The notes beneath the pieces are model-generated. The model was not told where the DNA came from and did no database searches. It worked only from the letters and a program-made list of their open reading frames with translations. This document shows, in pieces, positions 44,825 to 54,532 of a stretch of 64,000 nucleotides of DNA. A program made the position numbers and the translations under genes. The DNA is from STC-113 sp964553745 (lineage in GTDB: Bacteria > Patescibacteriota > Gracilibacteria > BD1-5 > UBA2023). How positions within the stretch are numbered: the first letter of the stretch is position 1; every line of letters starts with the position of its first letter. The DNA lies in contig CAZKLD010000003.1 in the NCBI GenBank assembly GCA_964553745.1, forward strand, positions 76,658 to 140,657, in the 5' to 3' direction.

Positions 44825-45961
44825 ATGGATTACGAAAAAACATATCTGTATGCAGGAAATACGCTTTCCTCTTCTTTCCTGTACAAGAAAACAGGAATAG
44901 ATTCACCCTCTAATCTGATATACTTCTGTCATAAGTGAGAAGAATCAATATATGTTCCTGAATTCGAATATTCATATTTCAAGCAGTATTCAAGACTGAA
45001 AAATGTTAGGAATATTTCTGAGATCCATAAAGGTGAAACTGATATGAATGCTGCAGTTGTATCATGGATCAAGGATAGATCGCAAAATATAATTATCCCG
45101 TCATCTGCTCCGCTAAGATTATATGAATCGCTCATCAGGGCAAAAATCGAAGCTCAGGTCAAAGATGCCGATTTCATAAAATTCAATGTCATAAAGGATA
45201 AAGGTGAAATCAAAATCATGAAACGGAACTGAAATCTGGCCAAAGATTGTTTCAGATTCATCGAGAAACTCCTGGAATCTTCCCGAATAGGCACTAAAAA
45301 TAAGATTTATACCGATGATACCCCTCTCACCTCTGATAAACTAAGAACTAGGATATGCTCATTCTTAGCTGAAAAATGATGTGTTTGTGAAATGCCGATA
45401 ATTGCATGCTGAAGCAAATGATTTCATGCTCATTTCATGAAAAATCACACTTTATATGCGTTTGAACCCATAATTATCGATTTGACTTTCAAAGACACCT
45501 TTAGCTGATATTTTACAGATGTCACAAGGACGTATTGCAAATGAATCCCGAAGAATAAGGAATTCATCTTTCTCCATGAGCAAATCTCCGGAATGAAGAA
45601 AGAATTTTGCTCAATGATGAAGCCATGAATGAATATCGCACAGCTGAATTGATTATTCGAGGGCAGATTACATAGTCTATGAATTGACATAGTCCTAAGC
45701 AAGAATTATGAAAAACCGCTTAATCATATCTGATTTCAGATTAATCATTCTATATGACATTGAATCTGAAGAGATATGCATGAATTGCCGGTAGTGAACG
45801 GGAAAGCACATGTGGAACTTGAAAAATGAATGGTCATAGCGATAGAGCCCGGTGCATATAAAATCAAGGAATGATGAATAAGGCTAGAAGATAATTACCT
45901 AATCACTGAGAATTGATGCATCAATCTTACGGAATCGAAATCAAAATTTATAATTAAATAA
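44825..45961 (+). CDS. M24-family metallopeptidase (Xaa-Pro aminopeptidase/creatinase-like)
   Basis: 378 residues from ATG 44825. N-terminal creatinase-like domain (about 1-150). The catalytic pita-bread fold follows, with FSGYFTDVTRTY (first metal Asp pair), INHSIGHGIGRDMHELP (His), MVIAIEPGAY (Glu) and GGIRLEDNYLIT (Glu). This is the full five-ligand set of M24. Mycofactocin and other peptide pathways use peptidases beside radical SAM enzymes, so it might trim a modified peptide made by the converging operon. The gene follows by 4 bases and precedes the carbamoyltransferase by 6. Confidence 0.88.
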
Positions 45962-45967
45962 TCTAAA

Positions 45968-47641
45968 ATGGAAAAACCTGTCTATGTAATGTGACTATGC
46001 TATTCCCATGACGCTTCTGTGGCGTTGATCAAGGATGGAATCCCTATTGTTTCAATCCAGAAAGAGCGTCTATCAAGAATCAAGCATGACTGATCGATAG
46101 TAGATATCAATTTAGATGAATGCATAAATTATTGCCTGAATGAAGCACAGATAAAGCTAGAAGATATTGATTTATTCGTAGAAAATAGTCCGAGCTTGAT
46201 GTATTGCAAGGATAAGGATAATATCTTATGATACACGGTCGAAAGGCTCTTGGATAATGTCGGAAAAGAAAAGATAATGCAGATCTCACACCATCTTGCT
46301 CATGCATACTGAGTATTCTGAGCTAGCCCCTTCAGTGAGAGCACTGTGATGATCATAGATTGACAATGAAATTATAAGGAAGATCTCACCGAAGATATAT
46401 CAGAGGCAAAAATATTTCCGGAAAACAGCGAATCTTCTTTTATCGAGAGGGAATCATTCTATCAGTTCAGCGAGAACTGATTTAAGGTATTGAGGAAAAA
46501 TCTCTGAAAAGTTCACAAGAGTTTCATTTCAATATGCTGATTATGACATATGTATGAAAAGGTTTCATCATATGCCTTCAAATCAAGATTCGATGCATGA
46601 AAGCTAATGGGGCTAGCACCATATTGAAAATCAATAGAAGAAAACGATTTTCTCAGTTTTTCAGATTCTTGAGAAATATTATACCAGAATGATTGGACGA
46701 AAAAATATAAAAATCCGAATTTTGACGGCAAACAGCTTGAAGAGAATTGGGAAGAATATTCAAACATTGCTCACAAGACCCAGAATGAGCTTGAAAAATG
46801 AATACTTTATCTTGCAAAATGGATCAAGTCCAATTCAGATTCTGAAAATCTTTGCTATAGCTGATGAGTATCGCTGAATTGCTCATCCAACAATCTCATA
46901 AAGCAGGATTCTTGATTTAAGAGAATATTCATAGCTCCTGCCGCATCTGATGCCTGAATCAGTGTTTGATGCGCATTTTATGGGTATCTGAATGTGCTCA
47001 AGAAGGAGAAGGCCAAATTCGAGTACAGCGATTATCTATGAAAGAAGTACTCTGATGCTGAAATCTTAAAAGCCCTGAAAAAATATCCAAGACTAAAAGC
47101 AGCTCATGAGTCCGAAATCTGCAAAGTGACCGCAAACTTAATAGCTGAATGAAATATCATATGATGGTTCCAGTGATCTAGCGAGCTTTGACCGAGAGCA
47201 CTATGAAACAGGAGTATCATCTGAGATCCCAGAAATGCAGAAATGAAAGATATTCTGAATCTGAAGGTCAAGAAAAGAGAATCTTTCAGGCCTTTTGCGC
47301 CCAGTGTGCTCGAGGAATATTCTTTGGAGTATTTCGATATCGGAAATAGCCCGTTCATGCTCTACACCGCAAATGTTAAGGAAGACAAAAAAACTCTCAT
47401 CCCAGCGATAGTCCATGTTGATTGAACATCCAGGATTCAAACCGTGAGTAAAACCCAGAATAAAAAGTACCATGAACTTATTGATGAATTCTATAAAGTC
47501 ACCTGAATTCCCATGGTTGTGAACACATCATTCAATAAGGACGAACCCATTGTCGAGACCCCGGAAGACGCTATCAGATGCTTCTTGTGAACGAATATTG
47601 ATTATCTGGTTCTATGAAACCATCTGGTATCAAAGGCCTAA
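45968..47641 (+). CDS. NodU/CmcH-type O-carbamoyltransferase
   Basis: 557 residues from ATG 45968. The YrdC/Kae1-like N-terminal domain starts GLCYSHDASVALIKDG and ISIQKERLSRIKHDG, with HHLAHAYGVFGASPF as the metal-binding His pair. The C-terminal carbamoyltransferase part ends ESFRPFAPSVLEE then MVVNTSFNKDEPIVETPEDA and GNHLVSKA, characteristic of NodU/CmcH. It attaches carbamoyl phosphate to a hydroxyl, usually on a sugar or a natural product such as a cephem, aminoglycoside or Nod factor. It closes the operon, and its stop overlaps the stop of the convergent radical SAM gene by three bases. The substrate is likely the glycosylated product of this cluster. Confidence 0.9.
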
Positions 47642-48807
47642 AATCTCAGGTAACACGCTCCTTGGCAATCTTGCAGATAATGTTCGCATCACCTGCACAT
47701 TGTAGGCACATTCTCAATTCTCCAGTTATGCATTTTCCGCATGATATCCTCGATCGGCTCTTCAAACAAGCTTCAAATCGGGTTTCATACTCTTCAGACA
47801 CAAATGCACGCTCTTCATAGCGGATCCACTCTTATGCCTGAAACTCATCAGATGCATCAGAATAGGAATTCAAAATTTTTATCATTTTCATATCTGACCG
47901 CCAATCAATCTATGAGATCGATATCGAATCAAGGCAGGTCTATATTTATGTGCGTATTCTCATTCTTGTATGCAAGCAGTCTTTCTTTTAGAATTTTGAA
48001 ATCTTTTTCATCCAGGGAGACCGAAGATTTTTTTGATCTTCATTCATCTAAAGGAGTCAGAAGCTGGATATTCTTAACTCAGATGGATACCAGGTAATCA
48101 AGGTAATCAATAGTTGTTTTTGAATTTATGTCAGAAATCACTCATGAGACGCTCACATTGATTCAGCTTTCAACTAGCAATCTGATATTTTGAGAGACCC
48201 TGTCGAATGAGTCGTTGTTTGCTAGGAAATTATGCTCTTTCTCTAATCAGTGCAAGCTTATCTGGATGAATTTAAGCCCTATTTCCGACAACTTTCTTAT
48301 ATTGTTAGCATTAAGCAGAAATCAATTTGAGTTGATGCAGAATATGAATTTTTTTGTCGCTGCATAAGAGATAATTTCAAAAATATCTTTTCTCATCATC
48401 GGTTCTCATCAGAGGATTTGCACAAATTGCACTTTTTGCTCATCGAACAAATCCAGGAGTTCTTTGACTTTTTCAGTCGGCAGTCAATGCTCATGCTCAG
48501 GGGAACATTCAGAGTAGCAATGAAGGCACTTGTAGTTGCATTTATAAGTAATATCCCATCTCACGATTATGGGAGATTTGAACCTGATAGCATCATTGTA
48601 TTTCATGTTCTCTGATTTCGGAATTTTGACAATTGAAAAATCATCCATCGCATAAATCATTCATTCATTCTCGTTTCTCTCATATAGGATTCACGGCTCA
48701 TCTGTCGGCGGATTGAAATGATCATTTTTGATACCCCTGTTGAGCAGGCACTTCATCGAAGAGCTCCTGATGAGCTTGATTCAATTTTTGAGCTTGTTAT
48801 CTTCCAT
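47638..48807 (-). CDS. Radical SAM/SPASM maturase (third in the run)
   Basis: 389 residues from ATG 48807. Radical SAM core with WDITYKCNYKCLHCYSEC (Cys90, 94, 97), QILGGEPMMRKD, and CINSNGFLL, typical of peptide-modifying members such as PqqE and sactionine enzymes. The C-terminus has SPASM-like cysteines (FGCIGGVSGIRVDPLGRACIC, later MCRGCEHYLQDCQGACYLR) for auxiliary clusters. About 75 residues before the core could be a PqqD-like recognition domain but are divergent. Last gene of the minus-strand peptide operon; starts 11 bases after the previous radical SAM gene ends. Confidence 0.88.
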
Positions 48808-48818
48808 AAGAACAATGT

Positions 48819-50030
48819 TTAAATGCTATAAGGATCTTTTGAATGCATATCTCATGATTCGGAATATGCCCTAGCTTTGCATCAGTTGTCATTTCTGTTT
48901 TCCCTCATTTTTTTTAAAATCGGGTTATTATCCCAGATTTCACTGATTGGCCTCTCAAATATGTTATCTACAGAGTTTTCAGAGAAAAAAGGGCAGGGAA
49001 GCACTTCTCATATTTCAGTGAAGCAGATGGTGTTGACTCAAGCAGGGCATGAATATTTTAGGATATCCGGCTTTGATTCTTCATTGTCAGAGTCATTTGC
49101 CATGCAAACCTGAAACATCGTTTCTCACAATACATTCATTCTTCATGCGTATTCTTTTCTTTTTGATTTGAATACTTTTACAATCTCTTCAAATACTGAT
49201 TTATCATTGTAATATCAGACCTCAAGTGATTTTCATTCTCACTGAGGAACCAGGAGATTTGTCTTATGCGCCGAGGCTCATGCATTAAATGCAAAATCTA
49301 TCGTATCTGAATATTCTTGAATTCCCTGATTGACCAGAGTTGTAACAAAAGTGAATTCTATTAAATTATCCTTAAGAAATTTCAGGTTATCGGTCATTTT
49401 ACCAAATGATCATCTGAGCGCACGTATGGCATCATGGGCTTCTGGGATGCAGGAATCAAGTGAAATATGCATGTTCTTGAGTCATAATTCCGCCAATCTC
49501 TTTGCTATCTTCTCATTCATAAGGATAAGATTCGATGACATCGTGACCTTCAATCATTTCTTGAATCAATATCCGATTACCTCAAACAAGTGGGGATACA
49601 TAATTGGCTCTCATCAGGAGATATTCAGATTGAATACTCGCATATCCCTGAGTCCATCGATCAATCGGTATAAGGCATCCAAATCCATTTGGATGTTTCA
49701 TTTTTCTTTTCTGTGGCAATGCATACAGCGCAGATTGCAGACATTTGTTATCTGCAGAGTTGCATTCAGAGGTCACGAGATGCTTGATTTGGCTCAAAAA
49801 ATGATTCATTCCGGCAATGCTAAATGCTCTTCGATTGCAAGATTCTCTCAAATCATGTATTTTATAAAATCCTCATTCATTCAAAAAGATTCTTTTATAA
49901 TTCAACACTGGGAGATATTTTCGCTGATTTTTCTCGGAAAAAACAAGAGCTTTTTTGTCTCCGGATGTAGGAACATGAAACTATCGAGCTCATTCCTCCA
50001 AATTATGTCATCTTTGATTTTGTAGTGCAT
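48819..50030 (-). CDS. Radical SAM/SPASM maturase (second in the run)
   Basis: 403 residues from ATG 50030. An N-terminal stretch of about 80 residues with a PqqD-like look is followed by TNVCNLRCMHCHRKE (Cys98, 102, 105), NISGGEPIMYPHL and KVTMSSNLIL. The C-terminal domain has Cys-rich strands (YSCPAGVNTICFTEIGEVLPCPF), consistent with SPASM. The final part is truncated relative to the typical pattern, with NGCKARAYSES in place of the usual C-x2-C-x5-C. Possibly it installs a different linkage from its neighbours or acts on the same peptide in sequence. Confidence 0.85.
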
Positions 50031-50039
50031 GCTCAAAAA

Positions 50040-51344
50040 TTATTTTACTACGCATAAGGGGTCTGATTGATTCAGGTTTCAATGCTTCAAAAATGCAGAG
50101 GCCCTGCATCATCCGGAACATATGTCAAGATATCTGCAATCTTTGCATTTTCATTCAAGATCAGTCACGCTCCTAAGCTCTTTCAGGACGTGAGATGCTG
50201 TCCAGATTTGTTTTAAAGTGTTCTTTTTGATGTTTCCGCATGAAAGCGCATCGTCATGCATATATGAACATGGGTATACATTACCATATGAATCGATTCC
50301 GCACGTGGTTCTTCATGCTGGACATCAGTAATGTCATTTCTTCATCCAGAAGATATTTTTTATTGTAGGCTTTATCAGATTGATATTAAAAATCACCTTC
50401 ATATCTCCCTTCTTATAATTGATTTGATGCTTGAGTATCTTTGAATAAACACCTCTCAATTCTGATTTGGTGAGCTTTAGGCTATTCTTATTTGTCTTTC
50501 ATCTTCAGGTTTCCATAAGAGGGGACACCTTGTAGAATGATGCTCCTAATTCCTGAGATAATTTTATAATATCAAGAATCTCAAGATGATTGAGCTTAGT
50601 CAAGACGGTATTTATAGAGACAGTAAATCATGCTTTAACTAATTTCCTTACTGATTCCGTAACCTGATTGAAATTTCATCATATTCTGATTTTTTCGAAT
50701 GTTTCTTCATTTGATCAATCTATGCTTATCTGGATGAATTTAAGGCCAGATTCTTTTAATCTTGAAATATTCTCATCATGAAGAAGAGATCAGTTGCTTG
50801 TCATCTCAATGGTCAATCAGACTTGTTTGCAATATTTTATCACATCAAAGATATGCTCATACAGGAGAGGTTCTCAGCCTCAGACATTAAAGAATTCAAC
50901 TCAACATCAGGCCATTTCATCAATAAGTTTCTTTATCGAATCCAGATCAAGTCATCGGCATGAATTATTGTGCAATTGCGAATAGCAATGCAAGCATTTG
51001 AAATTGCATATTCAAGAAGTTTCCCAATAAACAGTTCTAGGAAAAGACAAAGAATCTTCTGAAATTAACTGATTTTCAATGAATTTCACATTAGTTTCTA
51101 GCTTTACATCACTTTTTATCAGTATTCATTTATCTATGAGCGAATCAGTGAGCTCTATTATTCCATCTTTATCGAATTCAGGAAATAAACCCATTAAACC
51201 AGATTCATCATTTCAATTTAGCCTCTTGAGCAGTTTGAAATACTTAATGTCGATGACAAATCTACGTCCATCAAGCGATAGGATAAGAATTCAGAAATGC
51301 TCTTTTCTGATCAGGAGCTCATTGATGTAATAGAATTTAAGCAT
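50040..51344 (-). CDS. Radical SAM/SPASM maturase with PqqD-like N-terminus (first in the run)
   Basis: 434 residues from ATG 51344. Residues 1-95 resemble a peptide-recognition domain (small beta-rich region then a winged helix: YFKLLKRLNGND, DKDGIIELTDSLIDKGIL). Core: WETSGICNFKCLHCYSQL (Cys113, 117, 120), FFNVGGGEPLLYEH, IEMTSNGSLL. The SPASM domain is complete: YGCPAGRTTCGIDSYGNVYPC and CKDCRYLDICSGGCRA. This is the best candidate for the enzyme that binds the leader of the 40-aa peptide. Its start overlaps the end of the HExxH gene by 8 bases, so the genes are translationally coupled. Confidence 0.9.
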
Positions 51345-51972
51345 TTAAGGTTTTAAGGTATGAAGTAATATTTTTCGGAATGACTATCGATTTATCCTCG
51401 TCATCTGTAGTATTGTCAATAAATTCAGACAATCATATTAAATCCTTTTTTTCATAAAAATCATTGAATTCAGCATATAGCGACTCTGCATATCTGATTG
51501 CCCTAAGGTGAAAATCATCAATATTTTCTTTATAATCAAAAACATGTTCCTCATTGCAGATTGCTTCAATTATTTTTTTTTCAAGCATGAAACAAATTAT
51601 CTCTTCTGTAAGCCTGCCGATTTTTTTGTGTGCAATGAGATAATGGGCCATCTCATGACCCAGTACACCAAGATAATAATCAGGTTCGCGTGCTGGCTGT
51701 CATATTATGATCAATCATCTGTCGATATTTATGGCTCATAGATTGAAATATTGGGGATACACTTCAACTGAAATCGTAATTCAAATATCTGTTTCGAAAA
51801 AACTTTCAAAAATTCTGTTCACCAGACTATATCCTTTCTTCCAAACCTTTTCAAGTTCTTTTTTAAATTCTCTTGCGTCTTTCATGATAATGCGGGAATC
51901 AGCTCAAATCAATAATTTCTCCTTGAAATATTCCAGTCAAGATTCATTTATGATAAATTTTGCATCAACCAT
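51337..51972 (-). CDS. HExxH metallopeptidase-like protein in the peptide operon
   Basis: 211 residues from ATG 51972. LGVLGHEMAHYLIAHKKIG carries a zinc-binding HExxH (His106, Glu107, His110). A third ligand could be in EEIICFMLEKKIIEAI further on. No signal peptide, so it is cytoplasmic. It sits between the terminator after the 40-aa peptide and the first radical SAM gene, overlapping the latter by 8 bases. A leader-removing protease for the modified peptide is the simplest proposal. The start has no strong Shine-Dalgarno. Confidence 0.75.
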
Positions 51973-51992
51973 TATCGAACATTGTTTAACAA

Positions 51993-52029
51993 TAAAAAAA
52001 ATGAGAGAGATAAATCTCTCTCATTTTTT
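51993..52029 (-). terminator. Terminator/attenuator right after the 40-aa peptide gene
   Basis: AAAAAATGAGAGAGAT-AAA-TCTCTCTCATTTTTT, strong stem overlapping the stop codon. It would let the peptide mRNA be made in excess, with limited read-through into the peptidase and radical SAM genes. Confidence 0.88.
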
Positions 52030-52150
52030 AATCTCAACATCATGAAAATTGCCAAGATTCTGCTTCATAATATTCTTTAACAACACTCTCTTTAACTTTA
52101 TTCTTGCTGTCTGCACTAGATACTTTTGATGCTTGTGTATCTTTCTTCAT
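52028..52150 (-). CDS. Candidate RiPP precursor peptide (40 aa)
   Basis: 40 codons from ATG 52150 to UAA 52028. Under the standard code it would stop at residue 36; with UGA as Gly the C-terminus reads SWQFSGCGD. The first 24 residues are Lys/Ser/Val-rich and helical (a leader), and EYYEAESWQFSGCGD forms a Tyr/Trp/Cys-bearing tail (a possible core). It is followed at once by a strong terminator, then by a HExxH peptidase and three radical SAM/SPASM genes on the same strand. Size, position and architecture fit a substrate of radical SAM peptide maturases. No known RiPP class signature is matched, so the product is unknown. Confidence 0.65.
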
Positions 52151-52173
52151 AAAAAAAATATTAAGAATAAAAT

Positions 52174-52187
52174 GTTTCTATTGAAAC
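52174..52187. promoter_or_regulatory. Inverted repeat upstream of the peptide gene
   Basis: GTTTC-TATT-GAAAC, 24 bases before the peptide ATG on the minus strand, inside the promoter region (a TAATAT -10-like box lies just downstream). Candidate operator. Confidence 0.3.
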
Positions 52188-52196
52188 TATAATTGA

Positions 52197-53561
52197 TTAT
52201 CTCAACTCATAACCTAGATTCTTCTCTATCCTGTCCCTTATTTCAAAGTACATGACATTTATCTCTTCGTTAGTCAGAGTCCTCTCTATCGATCTGAAAA
52301 CTATCTTTAACGTTAGAGATTTGTTTGTTTCTCAGAATTTCTTGTCATTTTCATATATATCTGTAATTTTCACCTCTTCGATCAAATCTCCTCAGACATC
52401 CCTTATGACTCAGGTTATTGCAAAGAAGTCGGATTCTGTATTTTTAGTAAGTTCAAGCTCTCATGATTTCTTTTCTTCCTCGAGATCTTTCACGAATTTT
52501 TCTTTCGGTACAACCATTGATATATCCTTGTATACAGGTGGAAAGGAGCTGACTTCTTTATATTGATCAAAACTTCACCATTGTTTTGTGATTCTCTTAT
52601 CTTGGCTCCAGAATATCCTGATATCAGGTATCTGCTTAAGCGCCATGACCAGCCTTTCGATTCAGAATCCAAAAGCCCAACCGTTATATTTCTCCGGATC
52701 AAGTCATAATTTCTCTAGGACTGTCGGATGGACTACTCAAGCTCAAGTAACTTCAAGCCATTTTCATTTATACATAACTTCAATTTCGAGGCTATCTGTC
52801 GTATATGGGAATGAATCTTCATTGAATCTGTATTCCATATCATCTCAGAATAGAGCCTTTATAGTATTTCATAGGACTTCCTTAAGAGTATCTTGGTTTA
52901 TGATTTCTTTTTCTTTTGATGTTATCCTAAGTCAGTCAATCTGGTGAAAACATTCATGATGAGTCTTATCTAGCTCATCAACCCTGTACACTTTTCACCA
53001 TGAAAGAGCTTTTACTTCTCACTCTTTTTCAAGTTTTTCAATTCATCCTCATTTTACGAGATAATGATACCACATCACTGAAGTATGCGGTCTGAGAAGG
53101 ATACTCTCAGCCCTATTATCAGATTTGCTAATGAAATAGCTGTCAGAAGGTCTTCTAGCTACGTGATCTACAGGAAAGTTAAAGAGATCGAATGTCTCGA
53201 ATTCAGCAACAATCTGAGGAGTGTCCACCTTATCGAATGATTCATAAAAAGGAGAACCGATAATGCTGTCTATAAGCATTTTAATCGGATGATTTTCAAC
53301 CAGAGTCAAATTCGGCATGTCATATACCCTGAGTATCCTAGAAAAATATGCTCTTTCTGTCAAACTCAGACTTTCATCCTTGAGCTTTTCGCTTACATAT
53401 TCTAGCCATTTCTTATCATTTTCTAGTAAGTTCATAAAACTTTTGTTATTTTCTAAAATAGATTCCACATTTGGGCCTATGCTAGGAAATTGCGCGCAAT
53501 CCGTTGATTCAGCAGCGGCTGGAGTTATTGCCTGATGAGTTAAGTGACCAGTATTTGACAT
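52197..53561 (-). CDS. pheS: Single-chain phenylalanyl-tRNA synthetase with C-terminal anticodon-binding domain (mitochondrial type)
   Basis: 454 residues from ATG 53561. The class II core includes LRPHTSVMWYHYL (motif 1/2 region), KVYRVDELDKTHHECFHQIDG (motif 2), EVTGAGVVHP and NGWAFGFGIERLVM (motif 3). Bacterial PheS ends shortly after motif 3, but here the chain continues with IPDIRIFWSQDKRITKQWG and an FDX-ACB domain (about residues 355-454: VYKDISMVVPKEKF, GDLIEEVKITDIYEN, FRSIERTLTNEEIN, GYELR). That is the architecture of the monomeric mitochondrial enzyme; in bacteria the ACB domain normally sits at the end of PheT. There is no pheT gene in the window. tRNA-Phe is just upstream. It charges tRNA-Phe. 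Confidence 0.9.
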
Positions 53562-53692
53562 GATAAAGATAATTACTAATTAAAAATAGTTGGATTATAA
53601 TTTATTTGTCGAAAATGTCAAGACTTATCCATTATGTGGTTTCAAATATATTAAGAAAAGCAAAATAATCAAGTTATTTATATAGACAAAAT

Positions 53693-53723
53693 AAAAACTT
53701 CATTATCAGATAATGAAGTTTTT
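53693..53723. terminator. Terminator between tRNA-Phe and pheS
   Basis: AAAAACTTCATTATC-A-GATAATGAAGTTTTT, near-perfect stem with T-run on both strands. Confidence 0.85.
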
Positions 53724-53738
53724 ATTATTTTTTACAAT

Positions 53739-53813
53739 TGGTGGCAAGGGAGAGAATTGAACTCTCGACACAAGGCTTTTCAGGCCTCTGCTCTACCACT
53801 GAGCTACCCCGCC
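53739..53813 (-). tRNA. tRNA-Phe(GAA), CCA encoded
   Basis: Acceptor GGCGGGG pairs with CCTTGCC, discriminator A, then CCA. D-arm GCTCAGTGGTAGAGC, anticodon loop CTGAAAA (GAA), T-arm GAGAGTTCAATTCTCTC. Upstream of pheS on the same strand. Confidence 0.95.
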
Positions 53814-53925
53814 AAATCATTTAGTGGGCTTATTATATGAAAAAAAATGCATTTGCAAATTTTTTTATAAATTTAATAAAATTCTGTTTTACGCTGGCAA
53901 AAGCTGGAAACAAAAATTATTTTAT

Positions 53926-54516
53926 TTATTTTTTTGTGCATATGGCAATATAATTCAATTTCTTATATTCTCAATAATCTCTTTTATCATCATATTTAGC
54001 TATTTCAGTATAGATTTGGGTGTAAATTCACTTTATTGCAAACCTTTCTTCAAGCATATCTATGAATTGGCCTAACTCCAGCTCTTTAATGTGAAATATA
54101 TTTCAATGAGGTTTTCTTGGTGTTGAAATCAAAAATATTCAATCATCGCTTAGCAATTCTTTGGCTTCATCGAGAAATTGCTCTTGCTTATTAATATGCT
54201 CAATTCACTCAAAACTCACAATAAGATTGAATTTCACATTTAAAAATAAGCCTAGAGCTTCCATATCTCAAATCACATATTCGGTTTTCTCATTTTTAAA
54301 AAAAGCATTCGCATGCTCTATGGCAATGGAAGAATTGTCTATTCCGATGCATTTTCATCATCCTATGCTCAATGCGAACGTTCAATATCAGCTTCCGCAA
54401 GGGCAATCAAGTATAAGGTCTTCTTTTTTGATGAAATCTTTTGCGAATTCATATCTTGCAAAGTGTGTTGCCTCAGCTTCTTCGATTGATTTTGGTGATT
54501 GTCTTTCTAGTGACAT
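53926..54516 (-). CDS. Class I SAM-dependent methyltransferase
   Basis: 196 residues from ATG 54516. ILDCPCGSGYGTFALS is the Gly-rich SAM loop (motif I), CIGIDNSSIAIEHA motif II, VIGDMEALG, IVSFEGIEHI (motif IV) and LSDDGIFLISTPR post-motif III. It resembles the UbiE/COQ5-like and DUF-type methyltransferases with FEhxEH. The substrate cannot be told. It starts 17 bases past dnaE and is probably transcribed with it. The 53814-53925 stretch beyond its stop is AT-rich and holds no gene. Confidence 0.82.
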
Positions 54517-54532
54517 AACTTTTATTTATATC

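Noticed and set aside
49330..50025. 231-aa plus-strand ORF
   Set aside because: Antisense shadow of the radical SAM gene at 48819-50030.
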